Of a stretch of 64,000 bases of DNA, positions 46,179 through 57,673 are shown one piece after another (the first letter of the stretch is position 1; each line of letters begins with the position of its first letter). Origin of the DNA: Lytechinus pictus (lineage: Eukaryota > Echinodermata > Echinoidea > Temnopleuroida > Toxopneustidae); assembly GCF_037042905.1 (NCBI RefSeq), contig NW_026974140.1, positions 14,248,001 to 14,312,000 of the forward strand. Reading direction: 5' to 3'. The notes under the pieces are model-generated. The model was not told the origin of the DNA, made no database searches, and saw nothing but the letters and a program-made list of their open reading frames with translations. The translations under genes and the position numbers were made by a program.

Positions 46179-48453
46179 TTTTTTTTTTGGGGGGGGGCAA
46201 GCGCCCCCATCTGTCGCCAGTGATTTTACCTACCAACGACCATGAAGAGAATACTCATGAGGATAAGATTTCTAGTGAATGCTGTACCAATCAAAGCACA
46301 TCCTGCAGCAAAGCCGGATAGAGTTGTTAAGATACGAGGACGGGCGCATCGATGAATAAGCATCTTCGATATTGGCGCTTGGTAAATGAAAGAAATTATT
46401 ATAAAAAAGTATCACGGTATATTGTTACCAATAATTTCATCAATTCTATATTATAAGAACGGGTATGTTATGTACACGATTTTAAACCATTGTAACACTC
46501 ATACCTATAATCTTATGTGAGTCATTGGTACAAATTGAATATTTAGTAACAAACATACAAAGGGGTTTTATTTGTAATGAAGAATATAGATACAAATTCT
46601 TTTTGAATTATTGATATCAAATATCTAGAATTATTACAAAAAGAAGGGAAATTGACATCTAAACTCGAATGTATTTCTCATTTTCTGTATGAAAAAAATA
46701 ATTGAATTAACAAATGTGTAATTGCGAAATTAGACACTAAGAGACTTTGTTGTCAAGATAAACCCCAAAATTACAGTGGGCATTATTTAGGAAGAACTTA
46801 ATTTTCACCATTGAGCTTTAATTTTTCTATCAACTGCAAACGGGAAACCGGACAATGCAAATAATGTGTAAATGGAAATGAGGACAAATACACAATTTTT
46901 AACCATGCCTGTCTTATATCGTTACGTCAATAACTAAATCGTCATGCCGCTATTGCTTCAAGCACCTTGTGCTTATAATAGCTGGCCCCTGTATTTTACT
47001 GAACTTTAATTTAATTTAATCATCAGTCTTTTTCAGTATTATTCTCTTAAAATTATTGTCACAACTAAAATGTATTCATTTATATAATTATTTTTGTTAT
47101 TATGTGAACATGCTAATTTATCATTAATTTATGAATAAAATGCAGAAACTCCTGCAAAAAAATTTGTGCAGCAAAATCCATGAATGGTACCTATTTATGT
47201 AGAATGTGTATTTTTTGCTTTATTTGTTCTTTCCTCGACAAAATAGTGTATTTACCATTCCCCGATAAGCATAGAAAGTTTGTTTAAATATGAATAACAG
47301 GAGTATATATGTCATATGTTACTCGATATGAAAATAATTGTGTTTAAACTAGAGAAGTATTTAAGAGTTTAATTCTCAAACTAAGGTCTCTAGGTTTTAA
47401 AACATGTATAAATCGAATATCATTTTCGTAACTCGCATTAAAAGGGGTTCGCGCTCCAGGCTGAAAATTGAATCAAAATCTTATAACATAATAATAACAA
47501 ATATTGAATTTTAAAGTAAAAATAGTGATATCCACGTTGTCATGACACTAGGTGGGCTGATATCACATCCTGACTTTCCCTTTTCTTATGTTATGTCATG
47601 ATATTATCATTATTTTACATTTTCATTGTATGTATCATAATTTATGTCTTCTTTGAAATAAAATAAGTTGCAGCAATGAATATCTAGTACAATAAATCAG
47701 TTGTCAATTCATTTTCGAAGGACAAAATTTGAGTAAACATCATTTCATGTAATAAAATACAAAAGAACAAGATAATATGGGGATATGACTTCACCCGTGT
47801 GCTCATTGAATATTAATGACATTATTCACAGAACTGTCTCACCGAACTAATACAAATCATTAAAATGTCTTAACTTTTTTTTTTTTTTTTTACTTTATCT
47901 GTTCAAATGATATTATTTTCAGCCTATATGATTATATATATACCCCTTTAATAAAACCTGATATAATTTTACTTCACCTAGCTCTCACCTTCAAAGTAAT
48001 TAAAAGAATATAACTAGGTAACATAATTAAAAGAAAGGAAAATCTTACATCCTAGATGCATTGTGGCCAGTGATAGAGATGTGATGACACCAATGATGGC
48101 GTTCGATGTCTGTTTTTGTTGTTGCTTTATCTGTTCAAATTATATTATTTTCAGCCTATATGATATATACCCATTTAATAAAACCTGATATCATTTTACT
48201 TCACCTAGCTATCACCTTCAAATTAATTAAAAGAATATAACTAGGTAATATAATTAAAAGAAAGGAAAATCTTACATCCTAGATACATTGTGGCCAGTGA
48301 TAGAGATGTGATGAGACCAATGATGGCGTTCGACGTCTGAAGCTGTTCTTCCAATTCGGGGATGAGAACCCCAAATGACTTGGCCAGTCCAATCTCCATG
48401 CAGAAGAAGGAGAACCTGGCTGCAAGGATTATTCTTGCTCCTGGTCTTGCCAT
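44027..48453 (-). CDS. SLC16/monocarboxylate-transporter-like carrier, paralogue B (4 coding exons)
   Basis: Minus-strand exons: 48276-48453 (ATG in a good context, GAGAAATGGC), 46234-46377, 44546-45643, 44027-44241 (stop). All introns are GT-AG and phase 1, as in paralogue A; the second exon is 144 nt in both. The total is 1635 nt, giving 544 residues. The sequence runs parallel to A throughout: IGLAKSFGVLIPELEEQLQT, then 'GLSGTLLVMGALVLN', a ~120-residue hydrophilic loop rich in Gln/Glu/Ser, then VTGGWALFIVKYAVEHGIDI, 'RGTYLATSGAVSG' and 'MSFLIGFGLFGANVTVEAVM'. A last helix precedes RRKRK and a Ser/Asp-rich tail ending DENDDFL. The second-exon acceptor is AAG rather than CAG. Expected role: proton-linked or facilitated transport of small carboxylates or related solutes at the plasma membrane; the substrate is unknown. 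Intron 1 carries a partial copy of exon 1. Confidence 0.88.
46135..46225. repeat. (TA)n microsatellite and G-run beside exon 2 of transporter B
   Basis: (TA)n from 46142 to about 46180, then T-run, G-run and 'GCGCCCCCATCTGTCGCCAGTG', which looks like one hAT-type terminus (complement CACTGGCGACAG). It lies within 15 bp of the donor of exon 2 (46234), so it has come very close to the splice site. Confidence 0.6.
47545..47890. mobile_element. Degenerate foldback element in intron 1 of transporter B
   Basis: 'GTGGGCTGATATCACATCCT' near 47551 is mirrored by 'GGGGATATGACTTCACCCGT' near 47780. The right arm continues 'TGAATATTAATGACATTATT' and 'ACTGTCTCACCGAACTAATA'. The same blocks in the same order are found in the foldback at 53473-54002. 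Confidence 0.5.
47893..48339. repeat. Tandem duplication copying the 3' half of exon 1 of transporter B
   Basis: Copy 1 (47893-48112) and copy 2 (48125-48339) are about 232 bp apart and share CTTTATCTGTTCAAA, ATTATTTTCAGCCTATATG, ACTTCACCTAGCT.TCACCTT, AAAGGAAAATCTTACATCCT, and GGCCAGTGATAGAGATGTGA up to GTTCGA.GTCTG. Copy 2 includes the real exon 1 donor. Copy 1 holds a pseudo-exon encoding (minus strand) TSNAIIGVITSLSLATMHLG with an intact GTAAG donor. Confidence 0.88.
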
Positions 48454-50380
48454 TTCTCAGTACTGTTTAAGATTCTGTGAATAATGAGAAACAGAGATGG
48501 AGAGGTGCCTCGACGAAATTAACAATTGAAATTTACAATTGAGTCATCATCTGCGCATGCATGCACCTACTCATGATATTTCGTCGGTGACTAGGTTTCC
48601 AGTTTTTAAGACTGTTTTTAGGAGTGAATCAGCGTTGTGTAGAAAACGACATCTTAACCATAGATTTTTTGTCTTTCTTTTTCAGTAATCAAAGAAAGTT
48701 CATCATCAATTAAAACGATTTTTTCCGCAGAACGAAAGCTCTGCAACATAAGTTCACGGTACAGAATAGTTGCCAACAGTCCTGCATCCGTCTTTCAAAA
48801 TGAAATCTCCTCCAACGAAACCAACTGATGTATGCCATTCATCATGTATTTTATCACGCGTATAAACTTGTATTACTTTTTAATACATATATTTAAATGT
48901 AGAAGGGTTCATGCCTTTTTTAAACTGTCATGAACTGCACGTAGTACACTTTATTTAAAGACAAAAATGTACACGTTGGTATATACCAATATCGGCGCGG
49001 AATGCCGTGTGATTTTTAATATATTCATATTAAAATGCAAATTTTAAGAACTGATTGTAGCAATATGCGAGTGCGAAGTGCGAGCTGATTTAAAAAAAAT
49101 ATATTTTGACCTGAAGACGGACATTTTAAGGACTATTTTCGTACGTTCATGCACAGAATGTTAATTTGAACAATTATGCTGGTATCAATATTGACGATAT
49201 GCATAAAAAAGTAAGGATATTATTTGTATACCGACGTGTAAATGTGTTTAAAAAAAGGGGGGGGGTACATGACAAGGTCCCCAAAGTGTGAACCTTTCTG
49301 CGTGTATTGAATCAAGAATCTTAAAAAGGGAATAGAGTAACAACAACTTACTTATTCAATTTGAACCATGTTCGCAGCCGCCAGCAGAAACCATGTCAGG
49401 CATGTAGTTTCCTGAATCTTTCTTAAAAATGGACAGCCATAGATTACTGCATGACTCTCTTTATTTTTATTTACTTTTTTTTTTTTTTTTTAATGACTCT
49501 CTTTATTAATAACTAAAGGTCATTTTTCGCTGCGTAACAATGGCCTGGTCTTGTGAGGCCGATACAATATACATGATGTATGCGGTGAGAAGATAGGTGC
49601 AATATTTCTGAAAATATGACTAAAATTTGGGAATGCGTTTGTACTAATCAGACATGTACACAATCATTAATAAATAAACTCACAACAGCATTTCAAATTT
49701 GAATTTATTGGGATCGAACGGTATATGTCAATGTCTGGTGCAGTGGTAATTTTTAATATTTTTTTTTCGAAATCGCAATGTGGCCGACAAGGTTTTAAGC
49801 GACTTCGAACATAATTCTAAGGAAATTCTGTTGCCGTTACTCCACAGTTCACAAATACATGAATATCCGTCGTTTCATTTAGCTACATGCAGGCCTATAT
49901 GATTTTATGGCTTCATCTCATGTGCACAAGTACTTTTCAAATAAGATCTGTTTCGTCAACATTCTTGATAAGTTAACGACAATCAATTACCAGGGGCAAC
50001 GCCGGGATAGTCATTACCTAATTAATATTCCTTCATTTGTCTTTTTATTCCATAGGGACCGCGCTCGCCCCCCCCCCTTCCTTCCCCCACGGTGGTGTCG
50101 CCACTGTCCCCACGTGTAATAGCTCTATGAATAGACCTACCATTATGTATCCCTCTTCAGGTCCGTCGCCCCCGTCGCACGTGAATGTATAAATTTTAAC
50201 ATAAGATAGCGAACGGCATGTACACACCAATTTTGATTTTTGTACAAAATGTAAAATGTAGTGCATTTCAGACTGGGGCATTATAAAGTGCACTTTCTAC
50301 ACTGGCGGGAGATTTTATTTTAAGACACTTTAGATAGACATGGGAGATTCAGCTTTATTGAACTTCAAGCTTCTGATTCA
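48454..50380. other. 5' flank of transporter B and non-coding stretch
   Basis: Should contain the promoter and 5' UTR of transporter B, though no core element can be assigned. A lone GCGAGTGCGAAGTGCGAGCT unit, with 'TATTTTGACCTGAAGACGGA' after it, lies at 49068-49130. A hAT-like terminus 'GGTGGTGTCGCCACTG' after a C-run lies near 50091-50106. No gene. Confidence 0.45.
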
Positions 50381-50384
50381 TGCA

Positions 50385-50605
50385 GAAAGCCTAACTCCCA
50401 TCACCTCTTCCACCCCGTCTTCCACACGCCATGTACCTACATAACCTGACAGAGGAGCAAGTCCACCCACCCAAACCCACACGTCCATCATCATGCAGAC
50501 AAGCCTAACTCCCATCACCTCTTCCACACGCCATGTACCTACATACCCTGACAGAGGAGCAAGTCCACCCACCCAAACCCACACGTCCATCATCATGCAC
50601 ACAAA
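50385..50605. repeat. ~105-bp tandem duplication
   Basis: Two copies share AAGCCTAACTCCCATCACCT, CACACGCCATGTACCTACAT, CTGACAGAGGAGCAAGTCCA and CCCACACGTCCATCATCATG. The first copy has an extra 'CTTCCACCCCGT' (12-nt internal repeat). The resulting minus-strand open frame is repetitive (MMMDVWVWVGGLAPLSGYV) and probably fortuitous. Confidence 0.8.
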
Positions 50606-52690
50606 CCTGTTATAACCACACATGCTGTTCTTCTCCAAACGTATCTTCATAAATAATATCACCTTATTTTGTATGAATTGAAAAAAGGAGCAATGACAAA
50701 TAATACAATCAGGTATTGAAATGATCATGCATGCAGTCGGCATAATAATCGGGATCATATTCTTGTACAAAACAATCATCATACTGCATACAGTTCTCAT
50801 TCAAAATTGGAATATATTATATATGTATTCCGAAAACTATATACATGGGCATGTACAAAGGTACAAGCACGATCGTGAAATACATATTTACCTGTGTGCA
50901 GAATCATAATACGGGCATAACCATCTACAGCTATAGCCTCGTTGGTTGAATCAAATACATCTCGCAAATACTGAGGAGCTGCGGCTCCAGCCGTGCTATT
51001 ATTTCCTGCTCGTTGCGTTAACATGTTTTGTTGACATTGTACATGGCATATGAGCACGCATATGAGTTGGAGTCAGAGGGTCAGAGCCACACAGACATAA
51101 TTTCTGATGCAAGCGGCCCGGCAAGCGGCATTTGCCCCTATTGTCTTACTCAATTCACTGAAAATTTTCGAAAATTTATTTTATTCATATATAACAAGCT
51201 CTAACTCACAGATAGAAAAAAATAACTGAAACGATAAATACCAGTTTACCAACCGTATATAACCAAGATGGGTGGGGCGGTATATCCGCGCGAGGCCTGC
51301 CAACGTTTACCTAGCGCGCGAAGCGCGCTCTACAGGGGATCGAGGGAGGGGGACTTTGAAACTCCGACGTTTAATCAAATTCACATAGAAAGAAGACGTA
51401 ATTCTTTCGTATCAAGTATTTTTTTTCTGTTCTAAATCTAGTGACTTTGCTTGTGAAATCTGATTTCGACGGAAGAGGTTGTGAACGTGAAAAGGGGACA
51501 ACGATTATGTGATGGATATATATATGGCCTGAAAAAATATGTGTTAACAAGTAATCAGGAGGTATTTATTTTACTGTGATGTAAAGTTCGATTTGCGCAA
51601 AAGTAAGGCAATGAATGAATTTAGATGCCTATGATGCCATGAGTTAGCAAACCTATTTGCAAATTCCTTTTCAAGTTGATAATTGATACTAAAAAGGGTT
51701 AATTTTATTCAACAATTCTAATGTTACTTATCGAAAAGGTGATTTGCAATGGATTTAAATGCAACCCTTGTAGCATTTTGATATCATTGACATCTGGATT
51801 CATTAAATGCATTCATGCCTAAGTGGCGCAAATCAAAAATATGCCTACTTCAACGGAAAAGAATACCTACTGATTATCCAAGCGTGAGTCGACATACCTA
51901 AAAAATATATAGTTTGGAGATTCTCTTCCCAGCCAGATGTGTTCATGACATTTTCCCCCTTAAACTGGAATTTGTGAGGTGTACGTCGATTTAAAAAAAC
52001 TCAAATGGTATATCAAATTAGAGACTAAGAGAAGCCGTCTCGTTGAGGTATGAGAAAAACCATAAGAAGGAAAATCCACAGATCTACCTTGTTTCTTTTC
52101 CTCAATTCGCTTTTCCTTTTCTCCTCATTTTCCTCCGTTTTTTTTTCTTTATAGGGCCCTTTTTTCTGGCTGCGCGTAAACATTTCATGTGGAAGTGCGG
52201 TGCCGGGGGGGGGGGGGGGAGCACTGGGACATTTTCCCTCCAGTTTCGTCTTTCACCTTCCACTCAGCTCGATTCTTTGACCTAACGTACCTGGAAAGGT
52301 CTTCATTTTTTTTTGACGGTGAGTGGTGACACAGCAATGTTAATTTGAGAATCGTCAACACTTTTAGTGTCGGTTTTCATGATCAGTATACTGTGGCATG
52401 GAAATCCGGATACATTCATTGCAGTCATAGCTTATTTGGCATATTTTACGACCCAGCATACATCCTGATTTTCATAACACCATATAAAAATAGTGTCGAA
52501 TTAATTGGGAGAAAATCGTCTTTCAGGACAAATATAAGAGTTATAGGTTGCATAGGATTGACTTTCATCATTTCATTACATTTGCTATTTTGTGGTGTAA
52601 AGGATCGTTTGGCTCATTCGGCTTACTATAGTATTGCATTATGATTAATCAACAACTTCTGAATAGAATGAGTATAAATTATGCAGCGAA
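50606..52690. other. Non-coding stretch
   Basis: No gene is recognised. 'AGCGCGCGAAGCGCGCTCTA' near 51311 is an isolated relative of the GCGAGCG core. A G-run lies at about 52206-52219. Confidence 0.4.
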
Positions 52691-52699
52691 ATATTTTGC

Positions 52700-52975
52700 C
52701 GCATATGGTAGGCCTATGTATAATAATAACCTTAGACGAGATTGTAAAATTTTATTATTGAAACAAAGAATGATGGTAAATATTCTGTTATAAAAAACAT
52801 GCTGGTATGTCATTTTTTGAGCAGCTCGTGCAATATGCTGATTTCCCTTTCCACATACTCCAGTTTACACTGCTCTTTTAAAAATGTTAATCCTTTATTT
52901 TGTATCTGATTTATAATACTTTGTATTGTGTTTGAATGGAAATGAAATAAATAATTGAATTGAATAGCGATTTAC
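52700..52975 (+). mobile_element. Possible LINE 3' UTR and tail
   Basis: The sequence ends TTTGAATGGAAATGAAATAA, then ATAATTGAATTGAATAG, the same type of A-rich TGAATT tail seen at 31060 and 62917. No coding part is present, so the limits are uncertain. Confidence 0.4.
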
Positions 52976-53472
52976 TTAACCACCAAGGCGCAATTATACA
53001 CATTATATCACATATGAAATGTTTTTCTTAAAGGTGCTCTCTCGTAAAGTTGAGTAAATATTAGAAATAATAGTGTCTTCACACGTCAGTTGGTCTTTTA
53101 TAAGGTGTCCCGACAGATCTTTGATTACCCACCCCCCCCCCCTTGTGAATGACGGGAGGTGACATTTTGACCATTGTTTTAGTTGTCAGAAAGTATTTGA
53201 CGGGTGTTTCCGTAAATGGCGGTGATGTTTTATTAATTGTTTGCCCCTCCAGACGATAATTCTCGGGTACCAGTTTACTATCCTTCTCCAGTTGCCCCTT
53301 CCATCCAACTCATGAAACACGATTTTGCGACACACACGATTTTTCTGTCTTGTCCACTCCTGCTACATTTTATTTTGGCATTCGTTTGCCCCCTTGCCGC
53401 CACTGATCAAAATACTGTAATCACAAGTCATCTGTAATCATCTCTGCATCAAATACTCGATTCTATATTTAA
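52976..53472. other. Non-coding stretch
   Basis: No gene or bounded element is recognised. A C-run lies at about 53130-53142. Confidence 0.4.
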
Positions 53473-54002
53473 AGGGATGACCCAGACTGAATATATTTAT
53501 ATCTCAATAAATAGAGTAAAATTCACAAAGCAAAATGCAATTTTTTAAATAAAAATCGGATAACAACGAAATTATTGTATTTTAAAGATTTGCATTATTC
53601 CGGTGAAACAGTTCTAGGCATGTCTTCATGAATATTCATTAGGGGCTGATAATGTCATATCCCCATGTGTTTTTTTTTTATTTGATTTTATAAAATTAGG
53701 TTTATTCAAAAATTTTCTACCAAGAACTAAAACAATTGGATTGACAACTGATTAAGTGCATTGGTTATTTATTGCTGCAACTGATTTCATCATAATCGAG
53801 ACACATCATACACATACAGTATATGAAAAAATAATGATTTCATGTAATAACATAAAATAAAAGGAAAGTGGGGATGTGATATCATCAGCCCATCGAATAA
53901 ATATTCATGAAGACATGCGTAGAACTGTTTCACCGGAATAATGCAAATCTTTAAAATTCAATAAATTCGTTATTTGTTATCCGATTTTGATGAAATTTTC
54001 AC
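53473..54002. mobile_element. Long-arm foldback element, right end lost
   Basis: Left arm: 'AAAAATCGGATAACAACGAA', 'AGATTTGCATTATTCCGGTG', 'AAACAGTTCTAGGCATGTCT', 'TCATGAATATTCATTAGGGG'. The right arm carries their complements in reverse order, up to 'TTATCCGATTTTGATGAAAT'. The left outer sequence GGGATGACCCAGACTG has no right counterpart, because the right arm stops at the (CAC)n microsatellite. Confidence 0.75.
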
Positions 54003-54058
54003 CACCACCACCACTACCACCATCATTACCCCCACCATCACCACCACCACCACCACGA
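54000..54058. repeat. (CAC)n/(ACC)n microsatellite
   Basis: Imperfect CAC/ACC triplets directly follow the truncated foldback. Confidence 0.85.
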
Positions 54059-54059
54059 T

Positions 54060-56579
54060 CACTACAATCGACATCACCGTTGCCATCATTGCTGACATGA
54101 CTTTTTCCGATCTGAACATTATCTAAAAAACCATATCAGCAAAAGCACAGCCACCGTCATGAAGATTTGAAATTAGCGGGAGCACAATCTTCATTATTAT
54201 TACAACTAAAACCACCAATAATTCTATACCAATTTCTTTTATAAATTGAATAGAATGATTAGGTTCATTTGTGTGCAAACAGTAAAATAACTTTGAATAA
54301 TTTGAATGTCTAATAGATCTGTGATATCATAATTAAAGAGTCAACAATTACTTTCATTTTTTGTTGTTGAAGATATCCATTTATTGAGTAACAAAGATAT
54401 CCATTCATGTTCATCCTGAATGGATTCCATATCCAGATATTGTATCTCTATAATATGATCTCACAAGGCAGTGTTTGTGTGGCGACACTCACTTCTGAGA
54501 AAACCAGTTTATCATCAGTTCAAATTCAATACACTTATTCAATTACAATTACTGACATAGATAGTGGTACAAATACAAACAAATAAAAAAAGTTTTATAT
54601 CAAAATCTCATAAAGACGGAATTATCTACATGCTAAGCATTTATAGAGTGGAAACAAAATCATAGTAAAAACAAGAAACATTGTAGTCTTTAAAGTGACA
54701 CTGCACTGTCTAATACAGCACTGTATTATTTTGACAGAAACTTTTTATAGATCAGAGTACTACACTGTTACAATAGTGATTTGGTTGTCTTGCAATATAA
54801 TAGACCTTATGCATTGATGTCATCATGCCGTCATCTTAGAGACTGAAGCCATTGCCTTGCTTGCATGCATTGGTGATTCACAGCTGGTGCATCTCTGACA
54901 ACTATGAGACTATGACATCATATGAATAAGACCTATTAGGGCCTACAGAACAAAGGAGTCGAGGTCATGATGATACACAAAAGTTTGTGCCTTCACAAAA
55001 CTCTCTCAAATATAGATCTATAGCATTGCACTGACTTGTTGAATATCGCCATCTTCAGCTTAGAAAGAGTAAGAGAGGACCACAGACATATAATGCATTA
55101 AAGCTTATTTCTATCTCCAAATTTTCTTCAAAGTCCAACAAATTTGGGGAGAACAAGTTCCGTGATAACTCCCCAATTGGCAAGTTTGTCCTGGAAGATG
55201 CTGATTGGGTAAGATTTCCTACAAGAGCACCTGTTACCAAGGGAGACATCTTTCAAGGGACTTTCATGTGGGGCTCGTATCAAGGACAGTTGTCCTGTCT
55301 CAGAGAAGGTGCATTCTCTCATAAATGGGCAAAATAATCCATCTTGGCACACACTTTCCACCCAAAGATGGTGCTGTTCAAAAAATGAAAGTTGTGTTCC
55401 TGTAAAACTTACAACTTGTTTGACTTAATGCAATACCCCCCAAGGGGGCGACACGACATTCCCTCCTGCGACAATTGCTCTGGGCTTTATTTGGTCTAAG
55501 ATCTCAAAAGGGTCTATTGTAAGGCTTAGGGTTAGGGTAGGGAATAGTGTTACATGATACATTCAGGATTGGATTAGTGTGTGGAATTCATAACGAAGCA
55601 ATGGTCGCTGAAGGGATGTATGTATTGTTCTCTAAGAGAGTAGTAGTAGTAGTAGTTGAATATGATGGCGCTCTTCAATCTCTCCAGATAATACGCGCCA
55701 CTCACTTTCGTAAGTAGGGCTTCGGCGAGGGAAAGCCCATGGGACGTCAAATGATACATGTTGCCACAAGATGGCGCTGTTCAATGTCAGTGCAGTATTC
55801 AGAAATGTGTGTAATGCTCCTTTACACTGTGAAACTCCTTACAGGTGTCTAACTAATGCAGTAGTACTGATTGGAAGGAATGCACAGATACATGAATGAA
55901 GGCACCTTTGTTTGTTTTTAACTACTATAAACTGTACCAATAATCAAAAGTGTGATTAATTAATTTATTCTTTAGTAACCTAGATAAGAAATTGTGTCAT
56001 CAATGACTTAAAATGACTTCACCTGACAAACAATATCAATATACTGAGCAAATCAGGCTTATAACAGAAGTGTTGATTATTATGACGTTATCCCCACCCC
56101 CCTCCATCACAAAAATTCATTCAGATAAAATGAAAAGATTTCCCACAACTATAATTTCTTGCATTAAAATTTTGAATGACCTTTAAAAGCAGAAGTTTTT
56201 AGTTTGAAACATATAACATATACAAGACACACAGTGCAAATGAAATATACTGTATTGAATATTGTGTTACAATTTTTTTTTGCAAATTTCACAAGCTCCC
56301 AAGGTTTCATAGATTTTTACACCATATAATATTTTACCTTGTTAATGGAAATAGTACAAAGCAAATATGAAGGCACTTGAAAGTTGTTACCCTTATAGCA
56401 AAATTTATATTACTTTGGGTAATATAAGAAAATATCTGCCTTCTAAGAAATACTTTCAAATTTCAATAATAGAATGTCTGTCTGTTTTGAGTTAGAAATG
56501 CAAAAATTCCTTAGTAGATTGATATAAAATCAAATATGGTATCTAATCATATAGTTGACACACAATTCCTTACTCAGAC
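54060..56579. other. Non-coding stretch, partly 3' flank of CCDC134
   Basis: No coding exon is recognised. It contains an (AGT)n stretch at about 55640-55660. Short minus-strand open frames around 55055-55361 and 55574-55759 have no domain signal. Confidence 0.4.
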
Positions 56580-56754
56580 CTGGGGAGTGTTTCATGAGTT
56601 AAGAGCGACTTTAAGAACGACTGGTGCACCTTTCTGCATAAATAATCATCAATGAACATTTAATGGTAAATTTAATTTACCACAAGAAAGGATCACCAGC
56701 AATTCTTAAAGTAGGTCTTAACTTACGAACAGCTTTATAAAGCGGCCCCCTGAG
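56580..56754. mobile_element. Short MITE, GTTTCATAAAGCTG family
   Basis: Left CCTGGGGAGTGTTTCATGAG then TTAAGAGCGACTTTAAGAACG. Right CTTAACTTACGAACAGCTTT then ATAAAGCGGCCCCCTGAG. The inverted termini and the inner CGACTGGTG...CACCAGCAATTC pairing mark a small non-autonomous element. Confidence 0.7.
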
Positions 56755-57673
56755 CATGTGGAATGAATCAACATACACTAGATGGTCACTGCAACCTAAG
56801 GTATATAGTATCATACTCCATTAAACACCAAAATCAATATTAGAATGGATACAGAAGGTATCACAGAATTGAGAATACTGCAATTGAAGTGAACTTAAGT
56901 TCTTTAAAAAAAAATCGCTTTGACAAACTTTGTGATTTACAAAAGATTATTATTCTTGAATATGACCATCTTTCCAGATAAAGACCTCAAGAAAAGACAG
57001 TTTTTCAATGTTTACACCATAACAAGTATAATAGTTACCATCATACAGTAGTGGACATTCCTGTAAGAAATGTTGATTATGTCATATCATACAGGCAACA
57101 TTGCACAACATTATTATACAGCATATATGTTAACACACGAAATTTGATTGAGTTGTGATATTCACATAACACTGGAATATGACCGAAGAGGAAGAATAAT
57201 GATATACTGATCAGTGTACCAAAGTGATAAAGAAAATATTGGTATATGTACAGTGAAGCCTGTCAATAAAAAAAACTTTAAGAGCAGGTAGACTTTATAG
57301 ACAGGTTCCTGAAATACATCAATGGTGGAATGCTATTCACAGGGAAACCAAACTTGTGGTCTTTGTAGATAGGTGGTCACACATCACACACTGGAACTTT
57401 CCCTTTGATTAAATCACGATCCACTGACCAAATTGCCAAATGAAGATACAGTGATTTAGTATTCTCACATTTCAAACATTCTTTCTAGCTCCACTGACCT
57501 GCTACATATAAAATTTCAATCTGTTTTCCTTTTATAATTGCTCTTACATTTGATACTTTAAACTCATGACTTGATGTATGAAAAGCTGATTATATCCATC
57601 ACAATAAAACACATTCTAGAAAATTAACCAATTATAAAAATGAATAATAAACATAGAGAAGTGTCATACTTCA
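56755..57673. other. 3' flank of CCDC134
   Basis: Likely holds the 3' UTR of the minus-strand CCDC134 gene that stops at 57674. No other feature is seen and the poly(A) site is not assigned. Confidence 0.4.

Noticed and set aside
50378-50800. 140-codon minus-strand open frame
   Set aside because: It is mostly two translated copies of a ~105-bp tandem duplication; no signal peptide or domain, and no splice support.
55055-55759. Coding exons suggested by minus-strand open frames
   Set aside because: No recognisable protein similarity and no consistent splice-site phases.
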